64,000 nt of DNA from Oceanimonas aquatica (GCF_030732065.1 NZ_JAVBHX010000007.1:124001-188000), one strand, 5' to 3'. Shown: positions 15,320 through 23,889, counted from the stretch's first letter. Notes: generated by a model not told the origin, from the sequence alone. Program-made: numbers and translations.

Positions 15320-16540
15320 ATGACCACCTTCAACAAGTCTTTCACCCAGCAGGAAGCCATTCCGGAAGCGGGCATCGAGCGGGCCGTGGAAGTGATGCGC
15401 AGCGGGCGCCTGCACCGCTACAATTCCGCCGCCGGCGAGCCCACGGAAACCGAGCTGCTGGAAAAGGAATTTGCCGACTATCAGGGCAGCCGCTACTGCC
15501 TGGCCTGCGCCTCGGGCGGTTATGCCCTGCACGTGGCCATGCGCGCCGTGGGTGTTAAAGCGGGCGACAAAATACTGTGCAATGCCTTTACCCTGGCGCC
15601 GGTACCGGGGGCCATTCACAACGCCGGCGGCCTGCCGGTGTTTGTGGAAACCACCGACGACTTCACCATTGATCTGGACGACCTTGAACGCAAGGCCGCC
15701 GCCGATGACGTGCACTATCTGCTGCTGTCCCACATGCGTGGCCATCTGGCCGACATGGATCGGCTGATGGCCATCTGTGATCGCCACGACGTGATCGTTA
15801 TCGAAGACTGTGCCCACACCATGGGCGCCAGCTGGAATGGCAAAAAAAGCGGCAGCTTTGGCCGGGTAGGTTGTTTCAGCACCCAGACCTACAAGCACAT
15901 GAACTCCGGCGAAGGCGGTTTTCTGACCACCGACGACGACGAGGTCATGGCCCGCGCCATCATCTATTCCGGCTCCTACATGCTGTATGAACGGCACCTG
16001 GCGGCACCGCCCAAAGAGACCTTTGCGCGCATTCGCTTTGAAACGCCCAACTACAGTGGTCGCATGGACAATCTGCGCGCCGCCATTCTGCGCCCGCAGT
16101 TGGCCGATCTCGATACCCAGTGCCGGCGCTGGAACGATCTGTACCGGGTCACCGAAGCCGGTCTGAAGCAAATACCCTGCCTGCGCCTGCCGGAACGCCC
16201 CGAGGCCGAGCAGTTTGTCGCCAGCTCGATTCAGTTTTCCCTGCCCAATCAGAGCGAAGCCGACATTCACCGCTTCATTGAACGATGCGAAGCCCGCGGG
16301 GTGCCGCTAAAATGGTTCGGTGATGCGGATCCAAAAGGCTACACCAGTCGTTTCGACAGCTGGCAGTACCTGGGCGAGCCGCCGTCTTTACCGCAAACCG
16401 AGCGGGTACTGGCCACCATGTGTGACATGCGCCTGCCCCTGACCTTTGACGAAGCGGACTGCCGGCTGATCGTACGTATTATTGCCGAGGTCTGTGACGA
16501 ACTCTTTTTGTCTGCCGCCCCCGGTGAACGCACAAACTGA
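15320..16540 (+). CDS. DegT/DnrJ/EryC1/StrS-family PLP aminotransferase
   Basis: A 406-residue fold-type I PLP enzyme. Asp163 in IEDCAHTMGA contacts the cofactor ring nitrogen and Lys192 in QTYKHMNSGEGG is the Schiff-base lysine, both as in the DegT family. Classical members transaminate keto-sugars, yet there are no sugar-nucleotide genes here. The context (lyase, HisD-like dehydrogenase, TRAP uptake) suggests a catabolic role on a small amino or keto compound. The ATG at 15320 follows GGGAGAAG; upstream in-frame starts run into the palindrome and the previous gene. It ends 48 bp before the TRAP binding protein. Its position in the pathway is unresolved. Confidence 0.82.
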   Translation: MTTFNKSFTQQEAIPEAGIERAVEVMRSGRLHRYNSAAGEPTETELLEKEFADYQGSRYCLACASGGYALHVAMRAVGVKAGDKILCNAFTLAPVPGAIHNAGGLPVFVETTDDFTIDLDDLERKAAADDVHYLLLSHMRGHLADMDRLMAICDRHDVIVIEDCAHTMGASWNGKKSGSFGRVGCFSTQTYKHMNSGEGGFLTTDDDEVMARAIIYSGSYMLYERHLAAPPKETFARIRFETPNYSGRMDNLRAAILRPQLADLDTQCRRWNDLYRVTEAGLKQIPCLRLPERPEAEQFVASSIQFSLPNQSEADIHRFIERCEARGVPLKWFGDADPKGYTSRFDSWQYLGEPPSLPQTERVLATMCDMRLPLTFDEADCRLIVRIIAEVCDELFLSAAPGERTN

Positions 16541-16588
16541 ACACGTTCCTGTTGCACGGAAGTCAAACCTGAAACCTACAGTGAGGTA

Positions 16589-17593
16589 ATGAATATGTTC
16601 TCCATGAAGCAAGTTGCCAAGTACCTGACCCTGTCCCTGGCCTGCGCCGCCACCGCCATGCCCATGCTGGCCAGCGCCAAGACCATGCGCCTGGGCATGG
16701 GCGACCCCATCGACTCGGATCAGGGTGCCTACGCCAGCCGCTTTAAGGATCTGGTCGAATACTACTCCGACGGCGATATCAAGGTAACCCTGTATCCCAA
16801 CGGTGCCATTGGTTCGGAAACCGAAATGGTGCAGAACGCCCGTCTCGGCTCCCTCGACATGACCCTGGTCGGCATCGGCAACGTGACTCCCTTCTCCAAG
16901 GAGCTGGGCATTCTGACCATGCCTTACGTGATCAAGAACTCCGCCGACGCGGTGAAAATCACCACCGGTCAGCTGGGTGATCACTGGAATGAGCTGGCGC
17001 AGAAGCAGGTGGGCGTCAACATTCTGGGCTGGACCTACTCCAACTTCCGTCATCTGACCAACTCCAAGCGTCCGGTCAAGAACCTGGAAGACGTGCAGGG
17101 TCTGAAGGTGCGGGTACCGCAAAACCCCATCATGCTGGCCACCTGGAAGGCCTGGGGCGCCAACCCCATCGCCATGGCCTGGACCGAAACCTTTACCGCC
17201 CTGCAGCAGCAGGTGGTAGACGGCCAGGACAACCCCTACATCGTGAACAACACCATGAAGTTCTACGAGGTACAGGATTACGTGACCGAGGTGCACCACC
17301 AGTACTCGCTGCAGCCCCTGCTGATCGGCAAGCGCACCTTTGACAAGCTCAGCGACGAAGAGAAAAACGTGCTGACCCGCGCCGGCCTGGAAGCCCAGCA
17401 GTACGCCCTGGTCTTCCAGATGACCGAAGCGGACAAGGCCAAGCAGAACATGATCGACAACGGCATGGAAGTCTCCACCCTGGAAGACGAAGACCAGTGG
17501 ATCAAGCTGGCCAAGGAAAAGGTATGGCCCGAGTTCTACGACACCATCGGTGGCAAGGAGAACTTTGACGCCGTACTGGAACAGCTGAAGTAA
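16589..17593 (+). CDS. dctP: TRAP transporter substrate-binding protein (DctP family)
   Basis: Periplasmic receptor of 334 residues that delivers an organic acid to the DctQM permease. Residues 1-30 are a signal peptide (hydrophobic LTLSLACAATAMPMLA, cleavage probably after ASA). The DctP core includes YPNGAIGSETEMVQNARLGSLD-like sequence near residues 70-90 and the carboxylate-binding-type region NLEDVQGLKVRVPQNP at about 163-178. The GAGG ribosome site precedes the first ATG by four bases; a second ATG six bases on is equally usable. It is followed by two strong hairpins before the small permease gene, an arrangement that favours extra binding protein over permease. Confidence 0.93.
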   Translation: MNMFSMKQVAKYLTLSLACAATAMPMLASAKTMRLGMGDPIDSDQGAYASRFKDLVEYYSDGDIKVTLYPNGAIGSETEMVQNARLGSLDMTLVGIGNVTPFSKELGILTMPYVIKNSADAVKITTGQLGDHWNELAQKQVGVNILGWTYSNFRHLTNSKRPVKNLEDVQGLKVRVPQNPIMLATWKAWGANPIAMAWTETFTALQQQVVDGQDNPYIVNNTMKFYEVQDYVTEVHHQYSLQPLLIGKRTFDKLSDEEKNVLTRAGLEAQQYALVFQMTEADKAKQNMIDNGMEVSTLEDEDQWIKLAKEKVWPEFYDTIGGKENFDAVLEQLK

Positions 17594-17615
17594 CGCTGTT
17601 CTGAATGTAAGCAAA

Positions 17616-17635
17616 CGGGCCTGGCAACAGGCCCG
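17616..17635 (+). other. Intercistronic hairpin with GCAA tetraloop
   Basis: Perfect 8-bp stem CGGGCCTG/CAGGCCCG closed by a GNRA-type GCAA loop, 22 bp after dctP and without a T tract. Such hairpins often protect the upstream transcript from 3' decay. Confidence 0.75.
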
Positions 17636-17647
17636 CAAATACACAAA

Positions 17648-17683
17648 AGGGCGGCTGGCAGAGTCACCTGCCCCGCCCTCTTT
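17648..17683 (+). terminator. Second hairpin between dctP and dctQ, attenuator-like
   Basis: Stem AGGGCGG/CCGCCCT (17648-17654, 17673-17679) continues inward as GGCAG/CTGCC (17657-17661, 17668-17672) after a 2-base bulge. It is followed by CTTTG, so it may cause partial termination. The dctQ ribosome site GGAG follows directly. Confidence 0.6.
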
Positions 17684-17697
17684 GTTGGAGCCTTGCT

Positions 17698-18300
17698 ATG
17701 CGTAAGCTGATGCTGCAGTTGGACAAGTTGGAAAATTACGTATGTCAGCTTCTGCTCTGCCTGTTCGTGGTGCTGCTGTTTGTTCAGGTGATCCTGCGAG
17801 TGGTATTCAACTACGGAATCCCCTGGAGTGAAGAGCTGTCCCGGTTTTCCTTTGTCTGGTTTGTATTCCTGGGGGCCTCCTATGCCGCCCGGCTGTCGGC
17901 CCACAACCGGGTGACCTTTCATCTTCGAATGATGCCTCCCGGCATGCGAAAAGGGGTCGAACTGGTAGGGGATCTGTTCTGGATTGCCTTCAATACCCTG
18001 ATGACTCTGAAGAGCATCGAGGTCATCGAGTCGATGATGGAGTTCACCTTCTACTCGCCGGCGCTGGACTGGTCCATGGCCTACCTGTACATGATCTTTC
18101 CCATCTCGTTCACCCTGACCACCATTCGCATCATTCAGGTCAACTACCTGAAGCTGACCGGCGCCACCTTTGACGACGTGGATGAGCCCAAGCTGGAAGA
18201 AATGGAGCAGGAACCCGATTCGGCGGCCACGCCGAACAAGGACGGGTCAACCGGCAACAAGTCCGGCAAGACCAAAAAAGGCGGAAACACCCTGGCCTGA
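17698..18300 (+). CDS. dctQ: TRAP transporter small permease subunit
   Basis: A 200-residue inner-membrane protein with four hydrophobic helices (about 18-38, 52-70, 92-108, 128-148), the DctQ layout. The motif PWSEELSRFSFVWFVFLGAS (about 42-61) is characteristic of the family. The last 40 residues are polar and rich in Glu, Ser and Lys, longer than in many DctQ proteins. It pairs with the large permease 21 bp downstream. Start chosen at the ATG preceded by GGAG. Confidence 0.93.
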   Translation: MRKLMLQLDKLENYVCQLLLCLFVVLLFVQVILRVVFNYGIPWSEELSRFSFVWFVFLGASYAARLSAHNRVTFHLRMMPPGMRKGVELVGDLFWIAFNTLMTLKSIEVIESMMEFTFYSPALDWSMAYLYMIFPISFTLTTIRIIQVNYLKLTGATFDDVDEPKLEEMEQEPDSAATPNKDGSTGNKSGKTKKGGNTLA

Positions 18301-18321
18301 GCCGGGTGAGAGGATAAAAAA

Positions 18322-19602
18322 ATGACAGCTCCCATTATCTTGTTTGGCATGTTTTTCTTTCTGCTGCTGATCGGTGCCCCCATCGTCGTGGCCCTCGGTG
18401 CCTCGGCGCTGAGCGTGTATCTGGCGGCAGGCGATGATTTTGTGTCCCTGGTGCAAACCGCCTGGAACGCCGTGGACTCCTTTCCCATCATGGCCCTGCC
18501 CGCCTTTATTCTGTCGGGTGCCCTGATGCAAAGCGCCGGCATTTCCCGCCGGCTGGTACACATTGCCGAGCTGATGGCCGGCCCCATGGCCGGTGGCCTG
18601 GGCTTTTCCGCCATTCTCGCCAGCATGTTCTTTGGCGCCATCTCCGGCTCCGGCCCGGCCACCACCGCCGCCGTGGGCATGCTGATGATCCCCGCCATGG
18701 TGGATCGGGGTTACAACCGCAGCTATTCGGCGGCCCTGACCGCCTCGTCCGGCGGTCTGGGCGTGGTGATCCCGCCGTCCATTCCCATGGTAATTTACGG
18801 CGTCACCGCCAGTGAATCCATTACCAAGCTGTTCCTGGCCGGCATACTGCCGGGCATCATGCTGGCCGGCGGCCTGATGATCGCCAACTACACCATCAGC
18901 AAGAAAAAAGGCTACACCGGCAGCCCCGAGCGCAAGCCCGGCGAACTGAGAAAGGCCTGCCGTGAGGGTATCTGGGCCATTCTGGCACCCGTGGTGATCC
19001 TGGGCGGTATCTATTCCGGCCTGTTCACCCCCACCGAAGCCGCCGTGGTCTCGGTGTTCTACACCCTGTTCGTGGGCATTTTCATTCACAAGGAGCTGAA
19101 ACTCGATGGCTTCAAGGAATCCCTGAACTCCACCACCTGGCTCACCGGCCGCGTGCTGATCATCATGTTCACCGCCACCGCCTTTGGCCGCATTCTGGTG
19201 GAGAACGACATTCCGGGCATGATCGCCGCCGGCCTGCTGGATCTGACCAACAGCCTGCCGCTGATCTGGGTGATCGTCATTGCCTTCCTGATCTTTGTCG
19301 GCATGTTCCTGGAAACCCTGGCCACCATCATGATCGTCACCCCGGTGCTGCTGCCGGTGATGGTCAGCCTGGGGGTCGACCCCATTCACTTTGGTGTGGT
19401 GCTGGTGTGCTGCTGTGAAATCGGCTTCTCGACACCACCACTGGGGGAAAACATGTTTATCGGATCCAGTATTGCCAAGGTTTCCATAGAGGAAATCTCG
19501 GTCAAGGCGCTGCCCTTTGTGCTGGTGGAGATCCTGGTGGTCATGTTGCTGGCCTTCTTCCCGGACCTGACACTGTGGCTGCCCAACCTGTTTGGCTACT
19601 GA
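18322..19602 (+). CDS. dctM: TRAP transporter large permease subunit
   Basis: A 426-residue membrane protein with roughly twelve helices, the sodium-coupled channel of the TRAP system. Family motifs include FFGAISGSGPATTAAVG (about 98-114), SSGGLGVVIPPSIPMVIYG (about 142-160) and the C-terminal CCCEIGFSTPPLGENMF. The length is normal for DctM. The start follows GAGAGGATAAAAAA. Together with dctP and dctQ it makes a complete tripartite importer devoted to the surrounding catabolic genes. Confidence 0.95.
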   Translation: MTAPIILFGMFFFLLLIGAPIVVALGASALSVYLAAGDDFVSLVQTAWNAVDSFPIMALPAFILSGALMQSAGISRRLVHIAELMAGPMAGGLGFSAILASMFFGAISGSGPATTAAVGMLMIPAMVDRGYNRSYSAALTASSGGLGVVIPPSIPMVIYGVTASESITKLFLAGILPGIMLAGGLMIANYTISKKKGYTGSPERKPGELRKACREGIWAILAPVVILGGIYSGLFTPTEAAVVSVFYTLFVGIFIHKELKLDGFKESLNSTTWLTGRVLIIMFTATAFGRILVENDIPGMIAAGLLDLTNSLPLIWVIVIAFLIFVGMFLETLATIMIVTPVLLPVMVSLGVDPIHFGVVLVCCCEIGFSTPPLGENMFIGSSIAKVSIEEISVKALPFVLVEILVVMLLAFFPDLTLWLPNLFGY

Positions 19603-19645
19603 TGCGGTCGTGACCGCTTAACCGATTGTTGAATGGAAAAGGAAC

Positions 19646-20383
19646 ATGGAAAAAGAAAAGTCTGTAGGCGTGATTGGCGGCATGGGCCCGGAAGCCACCG
19701 TGGATCTGATGCGCCGGGTCATCGCCCTGACCCCGGCCGGAGATGATGCCGACCACATTCATATGCTGGTGGACAACAACCCCAAGGTACCGTCGCGTAT
19801 CAAGGCACTGATTGAGGGCACCGGTGAAAGCCCGGGCCCCTTTATGGCGGAGATGGCGCGCGGGCTGGAACGGGCGGGGGTGGACTTTCTGGTGATCCCC
19901 TGCAACACCGCCCATATGTACCATGCCGAGGTGGCCGAGGCGGTGAACATTCCGGTGGTCAACATTCTGGATGTGACCGTGCGCCATGTGCTGAAACGCC
20001 ATCCCAGCATCAAGAAGGTGGGCCTGCTGGCCTCCACCGCGGTGGAAATGACCCGGCTGTACCATGAGAAGTTTGCCCAGAAGGGCGTGCGGGTGCTGTT
20101 TCCGGAAGCGGAGCAACAGCATGATGTAATGACCCTGATTCGGGAAGTGAAGGCCAAGAATTACGATTACGACTCCCTGGCCCGCTATAACGCGGCGGCC
20201 ACGGCGCTGAAGGCGAGGGGGGCGGAATGTCTGATCCTGGCCTGCACCGAGCTGTCCGTGATCGCCGACAAGCTGGTCTCCGACATTCCGGTGTACGATG
20301 CGTCCCAGCTGCTGGCCGAGCATATCGTCGACCAGGTCAAGGGCGAGCACAAACACGTGAAGCCGGTACTGAGCGACCGCTGA
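19646..20383 (+). CDS. Aspartate/glutamate racemase family protein
   Basis: A 245-residue cofactor-independent racemase of the YgeA/aspartate racemase type. The two catalytic cysteines are in place: Cys86 in IPCNTAHMY and Cys200 in LACTELSVI. The glycine-rich N terminus VGVIGGMGPEAT is also typical. It interconverts L- and D-forms of an acidic amino acid. Cysteate is the sulfonate analogue of aspartate, so in this locus it may racemise cysteate; that is inference. It is the last gene of the run, 43 bp after dctM, and is followed by a strong terminator. Confidence 0.87.
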   Translation: MEKEKSVGVIGGMGPEATVDLMRRVIALTPAGDDADHIHMLVDNNPKVPSRIKALIEGTGESPGPFMAEMARGLERAGVDFLVIPCNTAHMYHAEVAEAVNIPVVNILDVTVRHVLKRHPSIKKVGLLASTAVEMTRLYHEKFAQKGVRVLFPEAEQQHDVMTLIREVKAKNYDYDSLARYNAAATALKARGAECLILACTELSVIADKLVSDIPVYDASQLLAEHIVDQVKGEHKHVKPVLSDR

Positions 20384-20411
20384 TCGGGCCGAGGCTCTGC
20401 CCATATAAACG

Positions 20412-20440
20412 AAAAAAGAAGGGAGTTCCCTTCTTTTTTT
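20412..20440. terminator. Bidirectional terminator after the racemase
   Basis: GAAGGG/CCCTTC stem with an AGTT loop, flanked by a run of A on the left and TTTTTTT on the right. It can end the racemase operon on the plus strand and the convergent fabY-like gene on the minus strand. Confidence 0.9.
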
Positions 20441-20463
20441 ATGCCCGTTTTTTGTGGCCGCTA

Positions 20464-21354
20464 TCAGTGCGAGAGGATCACATAGCGTCCGGTAAACAGG
20501 GCGGCACGGGTATCACCGCTGTAGAGGGTGATGGACAGCTCCACCTTGACCCGTTCCCCCCGGGCCAGGGGCTGCAGCTGATCCCGCAGCCGGCCCTGCA
20601 CCTCTGCGGTGGGTTCATCCCACACCGGGGTCAGATACTTGATGTCACCGCTGCTCTGCACAATGTCGCCACTAAGACCGTATTCCTGCATCTGCAGCCA
20701 GATCAGCCCCCAGCCGGTGAGCACGCACTGGCTGTAAATGCTGCCGGCAAACATGGACTCGTGCAGATTGAGGTTGGCGGTCAGGTTGGCCTTGGTTCTG
20801 AGCTTGCTGCCGGTGTACTGAATGATTTTGGCGCCCATCTTTTCGCTGATGGGAATGCGTCTGTGCCACAGCCGCTGCAGCTCGTCGCACAACTCGGGTC
20901 TGTGGCTGATCTGGTGAATGGGCGTCAGCGCCTTAATCATCTGCCGGTGGGGAATTTTGCCAAAACTGATGGGCCCCTCGCCCACCACGGTAAAACCGCA
21001 ATGGCTGTAGAAAGACACCGCTTCTTCCCGGGCATTCATCACCAGCCGGCGCACCCCCTGCTGGCGTGCCACCTGCTCCAGGGCCAGCACCATGCGCGAG
21101 CCCAGGCCCTTGTCGCGGCATTCGGGAATCACCGCCATAAAGCGGATCTGGGCTTCGTCGCCGCTCACGTAGAGCCGGCCCACCGCCACCAGTCTGCCGG
21201 TGTCATCCACCATCATGCGGTGATGGGCGTATTCATCGAACTCGTCTCGTTCCGAGCCCTTGGGTTGCTGCCAGGGTTTGCGCAACAGCTGCCAGCGCAG
21301 CTGATAGTAGGCTTCCAGTTCCGCTTCCGTTTGCGGGGTGACCACACGATACAT
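20464..21354 (-). CDS. fabY: Bifunctional GNAT acetyltransferase / hotdog thioesterase (FabY/YiiD-like)
   Basis: A 296-residue fusion. Residues 1-140 are a GNAT domain with the acetyl-CoA loop ECRDKGLGSRM (about 96-106). Residues 150-296 are a YiiD-type hotdog thioesterase domain with NLHESMFAGSIYSQCVLTGW around 205-224. E. coli YiiD (FabY, 329 residues) has the same fusion and is linked to an alternative start of fatty-acid synthesis. The ATG follows AGGAGC. It is a single-gene unit convergent with the racemase and followed downstream on the same strand by dtd in a different operon. The role here is inferred from architecture. Confidence 0.82.
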   Translation of the reverse strand: MYRVVTPQTEAELEAYYQLRWQLLRKPWQQPKGSERDEFDEYAHHRMMVDDTGRLVAVGRLYVSGDEAQIRFMAVIPECRDKGLGSRMVLALEQVARQQGVRRLVMNAREEAVSFYSHCGFTVVGEGPISFGKIPHRQMIKALTPIHQISHRPELCDELQRLWHRRIPISEKMGAKIIQYTGSKLRTKANLTANLNLHESMFAGSIYSQCVLTGWGLIWLQMQEYGLSGDIVQSSGDIKYLTPVWDEPTAEVQGRLRDQLQPLARGERVKVELSITLYSGDTRAALFTGRYVILSH

Positions 21355-21451
21355 GGTCTGCTCCTGTTATGGTTATTCATGATAGTGGCTGCCGCGCTAT
21401 GTGCCGGCGATGACATTTCACCCGGTAAGCAACGACCCAAATACGCGAAGG

Positions 21452-21889
21452 CTAAACCTGCAGCCAGAAAGTGACGGGGCCGTCGTTGGTCAGGCCAACC
21501 TGCATGTCGGCGGCGAAACGACCGGACTCGGTGGGTACGCCCAGATCCCGGGCCGCCATAACGAAATAATCGTACCAGCGCTCGGCGTCGGCCGGGGCGG
21601 CCCCGCGGGAAAAGCTGGGGCGCAGGCCACTGTTGGTATCGGCGGCCAGGGTGAATTGAGACACCACCAGCAGGCTGCCGCCGGCCTGGCGCAGGTTGAG
21701 GTTCATTTTACCATTTTCATCGGGGAACACGCGATAGCCGAGCACCTTGGCCAGCAGCTTGTCGGCCTTGCTCTTGTCGTCTTCCCGCTCTACCCCCAGC
21801 AGCACCAGCAGCCCGGGTCCGATGGCTCCCACTGTGTCGCCGGCCACGGTAACGCTTGCCTGGGTCACTCTTTGTATCAGGGCTATCAT
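21452..21889 (-). CDS. dtd: D-aminoacyl-tRNA deacylase
   Basis: Removes wrongly attached D-amino acids (and glycine from tRNA-Ala) in translation quality control. The 145-residue length is exact for [11 protein letters not shown] (about 77-84) and the Gly-cisPro motif in [10 protein letters not shown] near the C terminus are the active-site signatures. Its ATG overlaps the stop of pip by four bases (ATGA), so it is translationally coupled as the third gene of the yihY-pip-dtd operon. Confidence 0.97.
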   Translation of the reverse strand: MIALIQRVTQASVTVAGDTVGAIGPGLLVLLGVEREDDKSKADKLLAKVLGYRVFPDENGKMNLNLRQAGGSLLVVSQFTLAADTNSGLRPSFSRGAAPADAERWYDYFVMAARDLGVPTESGRFAADMQVGLTNDGPVTFWLQV

Positions 21890-22845
21890 GGTGCCGCCAG
21901 CTCCTTTGCCATGTGATCGGTCGCCTTGACCAGGGCGTCCATAATACCCGGTTCAAAGGCCGAATGCCCGGCGCCGGGCACAATCTGCAGGCGAAGTTCG
22001 GGCCAGTGGCCGGCCAGTGTGGCGGCGGCAGCGGGCTTGCAGATGGCGTCGTAACGGCCGTGCACCAGGATCGCCGGCAACGAGCGAATGTGGTGAAGCC
22101 GCTCAATGATGTGGTTTTCCTCAAGGAAACAGTTATTTACAAAGTAGTGGCACTCCAGCCGGGCCAGCGCCAGGGCGCTGTGGGCTTCGCCGTAGTGACT
22201 GTCGGCGTCGTTTCTCGGCAGCAGGGTGGAAATGCGCCCTTCCCAGATGGCCCAGGCCCGGGCGGCATTGAGCCGGGCCAGCTCGTTGTCGCTGGTCAGC
22301 AAGCGGTAATAGCGGTTGAGCAGATCGTCCGGGTTGCCGTCCAGCGGCGCCAGAAACTCCCGGTAATAGTCGGGAAACAGCTGGGCGGCGCCCCCCTCGG
22401 GCTGATACAGCCAGTCCAGATCCTGCTGCCGGCCCAGAAACAGGCCACGCAGCACCAGCCCCAGCACGCGCTCGGGGTGTTCGATGGCATAACACAAGCT
22501 CAGGGTGGAGCCCCAGGATCCGCCAAACACCAGCCAGCGTTCAATGCCAAGATGAGTGCGAATATGCTCCATGTCGGCGATCAGGCCTTGCGTGTTGTTG
22601 TCGGTCAGCTCCGCATGGGGTGTCGACTGGCCGGTGCCGCGCTGGTCAAACAGGATAATGCGATAGCATTCCGGGTCGAAAAAGCGCCTGTGCTCGGGGC
22701 TGATGCCGGCCCCGGGCCCGCCGTGTACCAGTACCACCGGAATGCCGAGGGGGTTGCCACTTTCTTCCACGTAAAGGTGATGCAGGTCGGACACCTGCAG
22801 CCACTGCTGCTGGTTGGCGGCAATTGCCGGATAAAGGGTGCGCAT
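21886..22845 (-). CDS. pip: Prolyl aminopeptidase (proline iminopeptidase, S33)
   Basis: Alpha/beta-hydrolase of 319 residues that releases N-terminal proline from peptides. The oxyanion segment [10 protein letters not shown] (about 38-47) and the nucleophile elbow GGSWGSTLS (Ser about 112) are clear. The catalytic His is in GAGHSAFEP near the C terminus. The start codon overlaps the stop of yihY by one base (TGATG). With the aminopeptidase P at 3.7 kb the window carries two proline-specific exopeptidases. Confidence 0.95.
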   Translation of the reverse strand: MRTLYPAIAANQQQWLQVSDLHHLYVEESGNPLGIPVVLVHGGPGAGISPEHRRFFDPECYRIILFDQRGTGQSTPHAELTDNNTQGLIADMEHIRTHLGIERWLVFGGSWGSTLSLCYAIEHPERVLGLVLRGLFLGRQQDLDWLYQPEGGAAQLFPDYYREFLAPLDGNPDDLLNRYYRLLTSDNELARLNAARAWAIWEGRISTLLPRNDADSHYGEAHSALALARLECHYFVNNCFLEENHIIERLHHIRSLPAILVHGRYDAICKPAAAATLAGHWPELRLQIVPGAGHSAFEPGIMDALVKATDHMAKELAAP

Positions 22846-23744
22846 CAGGCCGGGTCCTCGTCGTTGTCGTCGTCGTGATCAAAGCTTAGCCCGTGGCTGT
22901 GCTCGTAATCCCCCAGGCTGGCGGTGAGCTCGGCGCCAAACAGAGCAATCATCCAGCTTAAATAGACCCACACAAACAAAATGGGCACGGTGGCCAGGGC
23001 GCCGTAAATGGCCTGATAAGAGGGAAACTGGGTGATGTAAAAGGCAAAGCCACGCTTGGCGAGCTCAAACAGCACCGCCGCGACCAGGCCGCCGACAATG
23101 GCGTGGCTGAAGCGCACCCGCTTGTTGGGCACCACCATGTAAAACACCACAAACATCAGGGTGGACAACAAAAACGGCAGCATGCCCAGCAGCACGGCGC
23201 CCACCCCGAAAAAGCTGTCGCCCTGAAAAATGCGCATCGAGGTCACGTAGGAAGTTACCGCCAGGCTGGCCCCGGCCAGAATGGGCCCCAGGGTGAGGAT
23301 CATCCAGTAGGTGGAAAAGGCCACCGACCAGCGCCGCTTCTGGCTGACCCGCCAGATATGGTTGAAGTTCTCGTCAATGGCCGAGATCAGCAGCATGGCG
23401 GTCACCGCCAGCGCCGCCACGCCGATGGCGGTGGTTTTGGAGGCGTTGTCGATAAAGCCCTGAATGTTCTTTTGCACCACGTCGCCCGCCGCCGGCACAA
23501 AGTTGCTGAACACAAAGTTCTGAATGGTCTCGCGCAGCTCGGCAAACATGGGAAAGGCCGACATCATGGCGAACACCACCGCCAGCATGGGCACCAGTGA
23601 CAGCAGGCTGATATAGGTAAGGTAACCGGCGGTGATCTTGAGCCGGTCCTGTTGCATGCGTTTGAGCACAAAGCGGCTGAAGTCCACTCCATGTTCCCGC
23701 ATAAAACGCAGACGATGCCCGATACGGGCGACAACCTGGGTCAT
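22845..23744 (-). CDS. yihY: YihY/BrkB-family inner membrane protein
   Basis: A 299-residue membrane protein with six hydrophobic segments. The family signature LTYISLLSLVPMLAVVFAM lies near residues 41-60. The C terminus is unusually acidic (DHDDDNDEDPA). The family was once called RNase BN, wrongly, and its function is unknown. I chose the ATG at 23744 (MTQVVARIGHRLRF) because AGGATG lies just before it; upstream ATGs add a tail with no conservation. First gene of the yihY-pip-dtd operon, the same order as in other gammaproteobacteria. Confidence 0.9.
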   Translation of the reverse strand: MTQVVARIGHRLRFMREHGVDFSRFVLKRMQQDRLKITAGYLTYISLLSLVPMLAVVFAMMSAFPMFAELRETIQNFVFSNFVPAAGDVVQKNIQGFIDNASKTTAIGVAALAVTAMLLISAIDENFNHIWRVSQKRRWSVAFSTYWMILTLGPILAGASLAVTSYVTSMRIFQGDSFFGVGAVLLGMLPFLLSTLMFVVFYMVVPNKRVRFSHAIVGGLVAAVLFELAKRGFAFYITQFPSYQAIYGALATVPILFVWVYLSWMIALFGAELTASLGDYEHSHGLSFDHDDDNDEDPA

Positions 23745-23835
23745 GGCACATCCTGTTTGCGACAAGTGAATGGTTATTGTGGCAAATTTCACACCTGCCC
23801 GGCCAGCCATGCCGTCACACAACCGGCTTCAAACG

Positions 23836-23864
23836 AAAAACCGCCCGGCCTTGCGGCCGGGCGG
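23836..23864 (-). terminator. Terminator of the cybB-yceI operon
   Basis: Perfect 10-bp stem CCGCCCGGCC/GGCCGGGCGG (23841-23850 and 23855-23864) with a 4-base loop. Five A residues at 23836-23840 give the T tract on the minus strand, 26 bp after yceI ends. Confidence 0.92.
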
Positions 23865-23889
23865 TGATCTTTTACGGTAACCGGAATGC

